From Acetobacteraceae bacterium (GTDB taxonomy: Bacteria; Pseudomonadota; Alphaproteobacteria; Acetobacterales; Acetobacteraceae): a DNA stretch of 41,592 bases. A program made the translations under genes and the position numbers. Below are positions 24,929-32,373 of this stretch, one piece after another (position 1 is the first letter of the stretch; every line of letters starts with the position of its first letter). Location: the NCBI GenBank assembly GCA_003164135.1, contig PLSD01000035.1:4072-45663 (forward strand), written 5' to 3'. Below the pieces are notes generated by a model. That model had not been told where the DNA came from. It did no database searches and saw nothing but the letters and a program-made list of their open reading frames with translations.

Positions 24929-26089
24929 ATGGACGGGCTAGAGGCATTACCGGCGCTTGGATTTAACCGGGGTATATTTTCCGACGAACATAACGCTTTC
25001 CGCACCAGTACGCGGCGGTTCTTCCAGAAGGAAGTGGAGCCGAACGTGCGGCAGTGGGAGAAGGATGGCTTTTTCCCGGCCGAGTTGTTCAGAAAAGCTG
25101 GGCAGGCCGGGTTGCTCTGCGCCGGTATTCCCACCGAATATGGCGGTGGCGGTGGCGATTTTCTGCATGTGACGATTTTCAATGAAGAGCATGGCTATTC
25201 ACCGGCGGGGGCGGCGCTGGAATCTGGCATGGCTACGGATTCCGCGGCTTATGTCGTGCTGTTCGCGGGAACTGAGGAGCAGAAGCAGGCATGGTTGCCA
25301 GGATTTGCCTCGGGCGAGACCATTGCCGAACTTGGTTTGACGGAAGGGCAGTCGGGCAGCGACCCGGCCAGTATTCAGACCACGGCGCGGCGGGATGGCG
25401 ATGATTTTGTCATCAACGGCTCGAAAATGTGGATGACGAACGGGCCGATTCTAACCAATCTGATCGTCGTCGCGCGGACCGAGGCCGGGACGCGGCTGTT
25501 CTATGTGCCGCTGAAGAATACCAAGGGCGTTACGGTTTCTAAACATACGGAATTGATGCTTAAAAGCTCGGGCGGCGTTTCGGAAATCTTTTTTGATGAC
25601 GTAAGAATTCCGGCCGGTAACCAGCTGGGTGGCGATGATAAGCGCAGTCTGGGCAATGCGCTGGCGACGGTAACTGTCGGGCGGCTGGTGACAGCGGCGC
25701 GGATGCTGGCGGCATGCGAACTGGCCTACCACATGACCGTCGATTTCGTGAAAAACCGCAAGGCGTTCGGGCAGCGGATTTTTGATTTTCAGAACACGCA
25801 GTTCAAACTGGCGACGATAAAAACCGAGATTGCCGTGGGCCGGGGCTATTTGGACCAGCTGCTGCTGCGCAACCTGCACGCCAAGCTGGACCCGGTGGAA
25901 AGTGCCATGGCGAAGCTGTGGATTTCCGAGCTGGAAGGCCGTGTAATGGACGAATGCCTGCAACTTTTTGGCGGAGCAGGGTACAGCAACGAGTACCCGA
26001 TTTCTAAAATGTACGCGTTCGCGCGGGTGCACCGGATTTTTCTGGGTACGTCGGAAATTCAGCGCGTTACGATCGCGCGCACGATCTAG
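24929..26089 (+). CDS. Acyl-CoA dehydrogenase-like flavoprotein lacking the usual catalytic Glu
   Basis: This 386-residue protein starts after AGGAG and has the full acyl-CoA dehydrogenase fold: ALGLTEGQSGSDPA-type flavin region (here LGLTEGQSGSDPAS), INGSKMWMTNG, KNRKAFGQRI and LQLFGGAGYSNEYPISKMY. It is closest in style to the long-chain and isovaleryl branches. The catalytic Glu of the isovaleryl/long-chain type, just before RL in the helix, is Gly251. The Glu of the medium-chain type, just before GT, is Leu372. Either another residue serves as base or the reaction differs. It lies 46 bp upstream of a cytochrome P450 on the same strand. Confidence 0.88.
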   Translation: MDGLEALPALGFNRGIFSDEHNAFRTSTRRFFQKEVEPNVRQWEKDGFFPAELFRKAGQAGLLCAGIPTEYGGGGGDFLHVTIFNEEHGYSPAGAALESGMATDSAAYVVLFAGTEEQKQAWLPGFASGETIAELGLTEGQSGSDPASIQTTARRDGDDFVINGSKMWMTNGPILTNLIVVARTEAGTRLFYVPLKNTKGVTVSKHTELMLKSSGGVSEIFFDDVRIPAGNQLGGDDKRSLGNALATVTVGRLVTAARMLAACELAYHMTVDFVKNRKAFGQRIFDFQNTQFKLATIKTEIAVGRGYLDQLLLRNLHAKLDPVESAMAKLWISELEGRVMDECLQLFGGAGYSNEYPISKMYAFARVHRIFLGTSEIQRVTIARTI

Positions 26090-26135
26090 GGGCTTCGGCC
26101 CTCGCAAACAAAAACAGTCTCAGGAGAACGCGGCC

Positions 26136-27389
26136 ATGGATGAAATCAGCGAAGCGCTTGCCGACCCGCAAACCGTCACCCATCCGGCGGTCTATGACGC
26201 GCTGCTGACACGAATCCGCCGCGAGGCGCCGCTACGCTGGATGACGCCCGAGGGGTTCCGCCCGTTCTGGCTTGTCGCGAAACACGCGGATCTGCTGGAG
26301 GTGGAAAGCCGGGCGGATATTTTTCTCAGTGCGCCGCGCACGGAACTGATCCCGCGCAAGGAGGAGGAGCAGATTGCCGCGGCGACCGGCGGCAACCAGC
26401 AGATGATGCGTACAATTTTGCACATGGATGGCGCGGAGCACCGTGCGTATCGCGGCCTGACGCAGCCCGCCTTCATGCCGCCGAATTTGTGCAAACTGGA
26501 AGCGGGGATTACCGCTATCGCGAAGGAATATGTTCAACGCATGGTGGAGCTTGGGGATGCTTGCGATTTCGTCAAGGATATTGCCGTTTGGTATCCGCTG
26601 CGCGTGATTCTCCTGCTGCTCGACCTGCCCCCGGAGGCGGCGCCGGAAATCCTGCGCCTGACGCAAAATTTCGTCGAGCGGAAAGACCAGAACATTGTCG
26701 GGGAGGGGCCGAGTGAACAGGTTGCCGTGCAATCCGCGCAGGAAATCCTTGACTATGTCTCCAAGCTTTATGAAAGCCGGAAAGCGGCGCCGGGGGACGA
26801 TCTGGCTTCGGTGATTGCCACTGCGAAGATTGGCGGCGAGCCGATCAGCCCGTTCGAGGCGATGTCTTATCTCCTGCTTGTGGTTACCGCGGGGCACGAA
26901 ACGACAAGTGCCACCACCGCTGGCGGCATGTTGGCACTGTTGCAAAACCCAGGCGAGTTGGAGCGGCTGCAAGCGGATTTGACACTGCTGCCCGGCGCGG
27001 TGGATGAGATGCTGCGGTGGGTCTCGCCGGTGAAGCATTTTTTCCGGACGGCGGTGCAGGATTATGAGTTGCGCGGGCAGAAAATAAAAGCCGGTGACTC
27101 GCTGATGCTGTGCTTCCCCTCCGCCAATCGGGATGAGGAAGTGTTTGCCGATCCGTTCAGTTTCAAGATTGACCGCAAGCCGAACCCGCATACCACTTTT
27201 GGGTATGGCCCGCATGCGTGCCTGGGTCAGCACCTTGGCAAGATGGAAATCCGCATTTTGCTCAAGGAAATCCTGGAGAATTTTGACGGCCTGCAACTAG
27301 CCGGGGAGCCGGCCTGGGTGGCCACCACTTTTGCCGGCGGGCTAAAAACCTTGCCGATCCGCTACCGGCGCCGCCAATTGCCGGGGTAA
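26136..27389 (+). CDS. Cytochrome P450 (bacterial class I type)
   Basis: With the start at 26136 behind CAGGAG it is 417 residues, the usual size for soluble bacterial P450s. The I-helix oxygen-activation motif AGHETTSATT, the K-helix EMLRW (ExxR) and the haem loop FGYGPHACLGQHLGKME with Cys362 are all present. The LGQHL form and overall pattern recall the P450terp (CYP108) neighbourhood, suggesting a terpenoid or other hydrophobic acid as substrate. That is a weak inference. No ferredoxin or reductase gene lies beside it, so electrons must come from elsewhere. It forms an operon with the acyl-CoA dehydrogenase-like gene. Confidence 0.92.
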   Translation: MDEISEALADPQTVTHPAVYDALLTRIRREAPLRWMTPEGFRPFWLVAKHADLLEVESRADIFLSAPRTELIPRKEEEQIAAATGGNQQMMRTILHMDGAEHRAYRGLTQPAFMPPNLCKLEAGITAIAKEYVQRMVELGDACDFVKDIAVWYPLRVILLLLDLPPEAAPEILRLTQNFVERKDQNIVGEGPSEQVAVQSAQEILDYVSKLYESRKAAPGDDLASVIATAKIGGEPISPFEAMSYLLLVVTAGHETTSATTAGGMLALLQNPGELERLQADLTLLPGAVDEMLRWVSPVKHFFRTAVQDYELRGQKIKAGDSLMLCFPSANRDEEVFADPFSFKIDRKPNPHTTFGYGPHACLGQHLGKMEIRILLKEILENFDGLQLAGEPAWVATTFAGGLKTLPIRYRRRQLPG

Positions 27390-27660
27390 TGCAGGTAGCG
27401 GGGTTGCCTGATAAACCGGCGTGCTTTTGGGTGGTTTTTAGGCAAAGTGTGAGGTAAAATTCAGAAGATCGCGCTTGGATGACTGATTGCCGCCCATCGA
27501 ATTCGCTATTGGTCATTGCGTCGGTCGGGGTTAGGCTGACAGCATCGCTCTGGACCGTGTTGCTGTAGGAATCAAAACCGTGGGCAAAAGTTCTTTTTTA
27601 CTTGCCTCGACGTGAGTAGTTCCGATTCAAGCTATGTGTAAGCCCGCCGGATAATCTTGA
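27390..27660. other. Non-coding stretch after the P450 gene
   Basis: No gene is visible. An imperfect hairpin (TGCCT.. AAACC with GGTTT..AGGCA, about 27406-27446) might end the P450 transcript but lacks a T run. A FixJ-like box lies near the right end, and the transposase remnant begins just after it. Confidence 0.3.
27613..27625 (+). promoter_or_regulatory. FixJ-like box (one base shorter) upstream of decayed region
   Basis: It reads TGAGTAGTTCCGA, one T shorter than the other copies and without the following CT. It points towards the transposase remnant and the pcm/gap/pgk genes. Confidence 0.35.
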
Positions 27661-27990
27661 TGATCTATCGTCGACCAAGATTCGGGACCTTGTTCTCAAG
27701 TTGTTTGGGAAACTTGTCGATTTGGAACAGGTTTTTGCTGATCAGCACGCGGAGATCGCCTGGCTGAAAGGACTGAAGGGTCCACCCAATATCAAACCGA
27801 GCGGCATGGACAAAGGTACCGAACCGGCAAAGCGCGATCAGCCGCAGAATCGGCCGGGCGCGGCAAGATCACACCGCGGGTTGGCATTGAGGATTGAATT
27901 CTGAGTGCCGCGGTGCTGGTTGGCTCGCGGTTTAAAGGTTATGTCAGCTATTTGGTCCAAGACCTTGTGCCGCCGGTGCGCGCCGCGGCG
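27653..27990 (+). pseudogene. Transposase remnant, frameshifted
   Basis: One frame encodes LDDLSSTKIRDLVLKLFGKL, then VDLEQVFADQHAEIAWLKGLKG and IKPSGMDKGTEP, the N-terminal coiled-coil region of an IS66-like transposase. After about 27860 the similarity passes to another frame, KITPRVGIED, then a TGA stop, then GSRFKGYVSYLVQDLV. In relatives I remember, this forms one continuous protein. The frameshift, the stop and the loss of the catalytic part show it is dead. The family assignment is from memory of the GSRFKGY..-VQDL motif and is uncertain. Confidence 0.7.
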
Positions 27991-28023
27991 ACTACAGCGC
28001 CGCAACGGAAACGACATGAGCCC

Positions 28024-28314
28024 GAGGTCCGGGCTTCGGCAGAGCCGCATAATGCGATCATTGTCGCGGCCGATGGGTCTGAGGTTCCTGATTGGTGCGA
28101 GAACCAGATTATGATTGACGGTGCAGTATTGATGCCGCGTGGCATTGACCCATATGTAGAGAAGGTTCTCTCTGTTGCGCGAAATTCGGAGGACAAATTT
28201 AAAAGTGAGGATATTGCTGATTTTTGTTTGGTGACGCTCATCGGCGGGGGAGGTTGGGCAGCGGGGCGTTACGATTCGAGAGGAGCCGGGCTCCAGTCAG
28301 GTCCGCCCGGCTGA
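28024..28314 (+). pseudogene. pcm: 3' fragment of protein-L-isoaspartate O-methyltransferase gene
   Basis: The frame encodes NAIIVAADGSEVPDWCENQI, then DGAVLMPRG, DPYVEKVLSVAR and [13 protein letters not shown]. This follows the C-terminal third of protein-L-isoaspartate methyltransferases, which typically read 'aIivaAg..evP..l..qL..gGrlv.PvG' and end '.vrFvpLig..gW'. The N-terminal part with the SAM-binding motif is missing. The fragment is joined in frame to the transposase remnant (open from 27913), so the junction near 28010-28040 marks an old rearrangement. It is very unlikely to be functional as a methyltransferase. Confidence 0.7.
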
Positions 28315-28333
28315 AGAAGGACAGGAAATAACC

Positions 28334-28592
28334 ATGACGATCCGTATCGGAATCAACGGTTTTGGCCGCATCGGTCGATTGCCCCTACGCGCGCTTGTGG
28401 AGAGTGAGCGCGATGACCTTATTCCGGTCGTTATTAACGATCTCGGGAGCATCGAAGCGAATGCGCACCTTTGATACGACACAGACGGCGGTCGTCGACC
28501 CAGGAATTGCACATGTCGTCGGCTGGTACGACAATGAGTGGGGCTTCGGGTGCCGCATGCTTGATACGGCCGCGTTGTTTGGCAGTTTGTAG
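28334..28592 (+). pseudogene. gap: Internally deleted glyceraldehyde-3-phosphate dehydrogenase gene
   Basis: The start [16 protein letters not shown] with a good ribosome site, continuing to [15 protein letters not shown], is the NAD-binding N-terminus of GAPDH. A stop codon follows at once. In a shifted frame, [21 protein letters not shown] and [12 protein letters not shown] are the C-terminal GAPDH helix. About 250 central residues, including the catalytic Cys and His, are absent. The remnant sits 7 bp before pgk, the standard gap-pgk order, so the deletion arose within an operon whose downstream genes are kept. The cell must have another gap copy or bypass. Confidence 0.9.
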
Positions 28593-28599
28593 CACAGCC

Positions 28600-29790
28600 A
28601 TGAATTTCCGTACGCTCGATCAACTTGAGGCAAGAGGCAAGCGGGTGCTGCTTCGCGCCGATCTCAACGTGCCGATGAAGGATGGCCGCGTGAGCGACCA
28701 AACCCGGCTGGAACGGCTTTGTCCGACGATACGCGAGCTTAGTGACAAAGGGGCGCGGGTTATTGTGCTCAGTCATTTTGGGCGGCCAAAGGGTGTGCGC
28801 CTGCCGGAAATGTCGTTGCGGCCGGTGGCAGCTGCCTTGCAAGCCGTGCTGGGCCGGGAGGTGCTTTTTTGCGACGCATGCGTTGGACCGGTGGCCCAGC
28901 AGGCGAGCCAGGCGCTTCGGGACGGTCAGATACTGGTTCTGGAGAATACCCGCTTCGACCCGCGCGAAGAAAAAAACGATCCAGCCATGGCGAAGGAATT
29001 TGCCGAACTGGCCGATGTTTACGTCGATGACGCGTTCTCCGCCGCGCATCGCGCGCATGCCAGCACGGAAGGCGTGGCAAGATTGCTGCCGGCCTATGCG
29101 GGACGCTTGATGCAGGCGGAACTCGAGGCGCTTGAGGCGGTACTCGGCCATCCGGTGCACCGCTTGGCCGCTGTGATCGGCGGGGCCAAGGTTTCCACCA
29201 AGTTGGGCCTGCTCGGAAATCTGGTCGGACGCGTCGATGTGCTGGTGCTTGGCGGGGCAATGGCCAATACCTTCCTCGCTGCTCAGGGCCTAGCCGTCGG
29301 CTGCTCCCTGCAGGAAGCCGATATGCATGGAATGGCGCGCGACATATTGGCGCGCGCTCAGGCGGCAGGTTGCGAAGTTATCCTGCCGCAGGATGTTGTC
29401 GTGGCTGAACGGCTCGCCTCGGACGCTACCGTGCAAACTGTGCCGGTCAACGCGGTTCCGGCAAATGCGATGATTCTCGATGTGGGACGCGCGACGGTTC
29501 AAGCCCTCATTGGGCAGATCTCCGGCTGGCACTCACTGGTCTGGAATGGTCCGCTCGGGGCGTTCGAGACGCCGCCATTCGATCAGGCCAGCCTCTCGTT
29601 CGCCCGTGCCGTTGCAACCGCAACGCTGGCCGGGCAACTTACCAGCGTAGCCGGCGGTGGCGACACGGTGGCGATGCTGCATCGCGCCGGCGTTGCTGAC
29701 CAGTTCACTTATGTTTCAACGGCCGGAGGCGCCTTTCTCGAATGGTTGGAGGGCAGAACCCTGCCGGGGGTCGCGGTGCTTTGCGGTTGA
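28600..29790 (+). CDS. pgk: Phosphoglycerate kinase
   Basis: The ATG at 28600 gives 396 residues, the normal length. Key segments are [76 protein letters not shown] and the nucleotide loop [12 protein letters not shown] with [13 protein letters not shown]. It interconverts 1,3-bisphosphoglycerate and 3-phosphoglycerate with ADP/ATP in the cytoplasm. It follows the dead gap gene by 7 bp and precedes gpmA by 67 bp, forming a lower-glycolysis operon. The frame is open upstream to 28471, but that part overlaps the gap remnant and is not part of the family. Confidence 0.96.
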   Translation: MNFRTLDQLEARGKRVLLRADLNVPMKDGRVSDQTRLERLCPTIRELSDKGARVIVLSHFGRPKGVRLPEMSLRPVAAALQAVLGREVLFCDACVGPVAQQASQALRDGQILVLENTRFDPREEKNDPAMAKEFAELADVYVDDAFSAAHRAHASTEGVARLLPAYAGRLMQAELEALEAVLGHPVHRLAAVIGGAKVSTKLGLLGNLVGRVDVLVLGGAMANTFLAAQGLAVGCSLQEADMHGMARDILARAQAAGCEVILPQDVVVAERLASDATVQTVPVNAVPANAMILDVGRATVQALIGQISGWHSLVWNGPLGAFETPPFDQASLSFARAVATATLAGQLTSVAGGGDTVAMLHRAGVADQFTYVSTAGGAFLEWLEGRTLPGVAVLCG

Positions 29791-29857
29791 TCGTGCCGGT
29801 CAAATTCTCTGGAAGCATGTTGGCTGAAGACGCGTCGCCTTTTGAAGGAAAACCTGG

Positions 29858-30547
29858 ATGCCGGAACTTGTGTTGCTGCGCCACGGTCAGAGCGTCTGGA
29901 ATGAGAAAAACCTGTTCACGGGTTGGACAGACGTTGATTTAACCGCACAGGGCGTGCTGGAGGCGCGCGAGGCAGGAGTGCGATTGGCCGCCACGGGACT
30001 CAGCTTTGATATCTGCTTTACCTCGGTACTCAAGCGCGCGATCAAGACACTGGACCTTGTGCTTGAGGAGATGGACCTCCTGTGGCTGCCGGTGGAGAAG
30101 AGTTGGCGCCTCAACGAACGCCATTATGGTGCCCTGCAGGGCCTCAACAAGACCCAAACGGCTGCGCAATACGGGGCGGCGCAGGTGCTCGCATGGCGGC
30201 GCAGTTGGGATGTGCCGCCACCGCCGCTGGACCACGGCGACCGCCGGCACCCGGCCCATGACAGGCGTTACGGCAAGGTGCCGGCTGCTCTGCTGCCCTG
30301 TTCAGAAAGCCTCAAAGACACCGTGCATCGGGTCATGCCCCATTGGCAGGAGGCAATCGCACCGGCGCTCCACCGCGGAGAACGGGTTCTGGTGGTCGCG
30401 CATGGCAATAGCCTTCGCGGCCTCGTGAAATTCCTGAGCGGCATATCCGACCATGAAATCACCACGTTTGAAATGCCGACGGGCGCGCCGCTCGTCTACG
30501 AACTTGACAATGCACTCAAGCCCCTATCGCGCCACTTCCTGACATAG
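29858..30547 (+). CDS. gpmA: 2,3-bisphosphoglycerate-dependent phosphoglycerate mutase
   Basis: This 229-residue protein starts after GAAGGA and has the family opening [26 protein letters not shown], with phospho-His9 and Gln where Glu is more common. It also has [21 protein letters not shown] and the second catalytic His in [11 protein letters not shown]. It converts 3- to 2-phosphoglycerate. At 229 residues it is of intermediate length, shorter than the roughly 250-residue E. coli form and longer than the shortest alphaproteobacterial forms, and its middle ([21 protein letters not shown]) is normal for the family. It is the third gene of the gap(pseudo)-pgk-gpmA group. Confidence 0.95.
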   Translation: MPELVLLRHGQSVWNEKNLFTGWTDVDLTAQGVLEAREAGVRLAATGLSFDICFTSVLKRAIKTLDLVLEEMDLLWLPVEKSWRLNERHYGALQGLNKTQTAAQYGAAQVLAWRRSWDVPPPPLDHGDRRHPAHDRRYGKVPAALLPCSESLKDTVHRVMPHWQEAIAPALHRGERVLVVAHGNSLRGLVKFLSGISDHEITTFEMPTGAPLVYELDNALKPLSRHFLT

Positions 30548-30560
30548 AGCGTACTGTATA

Positions 30561-30574
30561 TTGATACGGATCAA
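30561..30574 (+). promoter_or_regulatory. Perfect FNR/FixK box upstream of the PFOR operon
   Basis: TTGATACGGATCAA matches TTGAT-N4-ATCAA exactly. It lies 13 bp after gpmA and about 150 bp before the GltD-like gene. If centred at -41.5, transcription would start near 30609 and the -10 would lie near TTTAAG at 30595-30600. Confidence 0.8.
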
Positions 30575-30640
30575 GGCATCAACTGGAATAATGCTTTAAG
30601 GCTCCATGCAGTTTTGTGGCTGCCGCAAATTTTTAGGGAG

Positions 30641-30730
30641 ATGGACGATGACCTTCGTAACATTAACCTCTTGAGTCTCGCGGTGGGTGTTACAGTGCCA
30701 TGCAGCAGTGGTGCCAAGGTTCTGCGATGA
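30641..30730 (+). CDS. Possible 29-residue leader ORF before the GltD-like gene
   Basis: An ATG next to AGGGAG opens a 29-codon ORF (MDDDLRNINLLSLAVGVTVP...) whose TGA overlaps the ATG of the GltD-like gene. The ribosome site is too close for this ATG and better placed for a second ATG at 30648 in another frame, which yields only eight residues. Coupled leader translation is possible but unproven. Confidence 0.2.
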   Translation: MDDDLRNINLLSLAVGVTVPCSSGAKVLR

Positions 30731-32355
30731 GTGGTCCGCACCATGACATGAGCCCTTTGGTGGATATGACCCGCCGCCAGATGGCGGGGCCAACGCGCAA
30801 TGCTCATCCCCTTTATGTCGATCTTTTGCCACCCTGCAATCATGCCTGCCCGGCTGGCGAGGATATTCAGGGCTGGCTCGATCTGGCGCAGGCCGGAAAA
30901 TTCCGTGATGCGTGGGAGCGCTTGGTCCGGGACAACCCGCTGCCCGCAGTGCATGGCCGGGTTTGCTATCACCCGTGCGAGAGTGCCTGCAATCGCGGGG
31001 AGTTGGACAGCAGCGTCAGCATCCATGCGGTTGAACGGTTTCTCGGCGACAAGGCAGCCGCGGAGGGCTGGCCATTGCCGCGCGGCTTGGAGCCAAGCGG
31101 CAAGCGCGTCCTCGTTGTCGGCGCGGGGCCCAGCGGATTGTCGGCTGCCTATCAGCTTGCCCGCATGGGCCACGGGGTCGAGATCCATGAGGCGGGGCCG
31201 GTGGCTGGTGGCATGATGAATTTCGGCATTCCGGCGTACCGGCTACCCCGCGATGTCTTACTACACGAAGTCGCACGCATTGAGGCGATGGGTATCAGCA
31301 TCATCACTAATCATAAGGTTACGGATATTCTGGCCGAAAAAACGGCGGGGAAATTTGACGCCGTTTTTGTCGCGATTGGCGCTGGGATCGGCAAGCATAT
31401 CGATATTCCGGCGCGTGACGCCGTGCGCGTGCTCGATGCCGTCTCGCTTCTACATAACGCGGGAGCTGGCGAGGCGCCGCTGCTCGGTCGCAGGGTTGTG
31501 GTCTATGGCGGCGGCAACACGGCGATGGATGCGGCGCGAACTGCCAGGCGTCTCGGTGCCGAAGAGGCGCTGATCGTCTACCGGCGCGACCGGGCGCATA
31601 TGCCAGCGCATGGCTTCGAGGCCGACGAGGCGATCGAGGAAGGTATCAAAATCAAATGGCTGAGTACGATCAAACAGATCACCGGCACCGACCTCACCGT
31701 TGAGATGATGACACTGGATGCGCACGGCAAGCCGCAGCCGACCGGGCAGTTTGAAACGCTCAAGGCAGATGCGATTGTGCTGGCGCTCGGCCAGGAGACC
31801 GATAGCGGATTTCTCCGGCAGGTGCCCGGTGTCGCCTTCGCGGCGGATGGCGCGGTCATTGTTGGTCCTGATATGATGACCGGGCATGCGGGGGTTTTCG
31901 CCGGCGGCGACATGGTGCCGGGCGAACAATCCGTCACCATCTCGACCGGCCAGGGCAAACGGGCCGCACGTTATATCAATGCCTGGCTGCGGGACATGCC
32001 TTATCAGCCTCCGCCTAAGCATCCGATTGTCGGCTTCGCGGATCTCCATTTGCCGATTTACAGCGATGCCATGCCGTCCCAGCAGGCGGAGGTACCACCG
32101 GCTCTTCGGGAAGGGTTTGCCGAAGTGACCGCCGGGCTTTCGGAAGATCAAGCGCTCCACGAGGCGAGGCGCTGCTTCTCCTGCGGCAATTGCTATGAAT
32201 GCGACAACTGTTTCGCAGCCTGCCCCGAGGCGGCGATCATCAAGCTTGGTCCCGGCCGTGGCTACAGCATCGATCTGGCGCGCTGCACCGGTTGCGCCGC
32301 CTGTTTTGAACAATGTCCGTGTCACGCGATCGACATGGTTCCCGAGCGGACCTGA
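30727..32355 (+). CDS. GltD-like NAD(P)H:ferredoxin-type flavoprotein with C-terminal 4Fe-4S domain
   Basis: The start at 30727 gives 542 residues. An N-terminal Cys-rich helical domain (PPCNHACPAGEDIQGWL, GRVCYHPCESACNRG) carries iron-sulfur ligands as in glutamate synthase beta subunit. It is followed by the FAD motif VLVVGAGPSGLSAAYQLARMG (about residues 128-148), the NADPH motif VVVYGGGNTAMDAARTARRLG, and a second flavin contact GVFAGGDMV. The C-terminus adds two Cys clusters (RCFSCGNCYECDNCFAACP and RCTGCAACFEQCPC) like a ferredoxin. No glutamate synthase large subunit is adjacent; instead it directly precedes nifJ. I infer that it moves electrons between PFOR/ferredoxin and NAD(P)H. A FixK box lies upstream. 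Confidence 0.85.
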   Translation: MSGPHHDMSPLVDMTRRQMAGPTRNAHPLYVDLLPPCNHACPAGEDIQGWLDLAQAGKFRDAWERLVRDNPLPAVHGRVCYHPCESACNRGELDSSVSIHAVERFLGDKAAAEGWPLPRGLEPSGKRVLVVGAGPSGLSAAYQLARMGHGVEIHEAGPVAGGMMNFGIPAYRLPRDVLLHEVARIEAMGISIITNHKVTDILAEKTAGKFDAVFVAIGAGIGKHIDIPARDAVRVLDAVSLLHNAGAGEAPLLGRRVVVYGGGNTAMDAARTARRLGAEEALIVYRRDRAHMPAHGFEADEAIEEGIKIKWLSTIKQITGTDLTVEMMTLDAHGKPQPTGQFETLKADAIVLALGQETDSGFLRQVPGVAFAADGAVIVGPDMMTGHAGVFAGGDMVPGEQSVTISTGQGKRAARYINAWLRDMPYQPPPKHPIVGFADLHLPIYSDAMPSQQAEVPPALREGFAEVTAGLSEDQALHEARRCFSCGNCYECDNCFAACPEAAIIKLGPGRGYSIDLARCTGCAACFEQCPCHAIDMVPERT

Positions 32356-32373
32356 GCTGAGGATGGAACGCCA

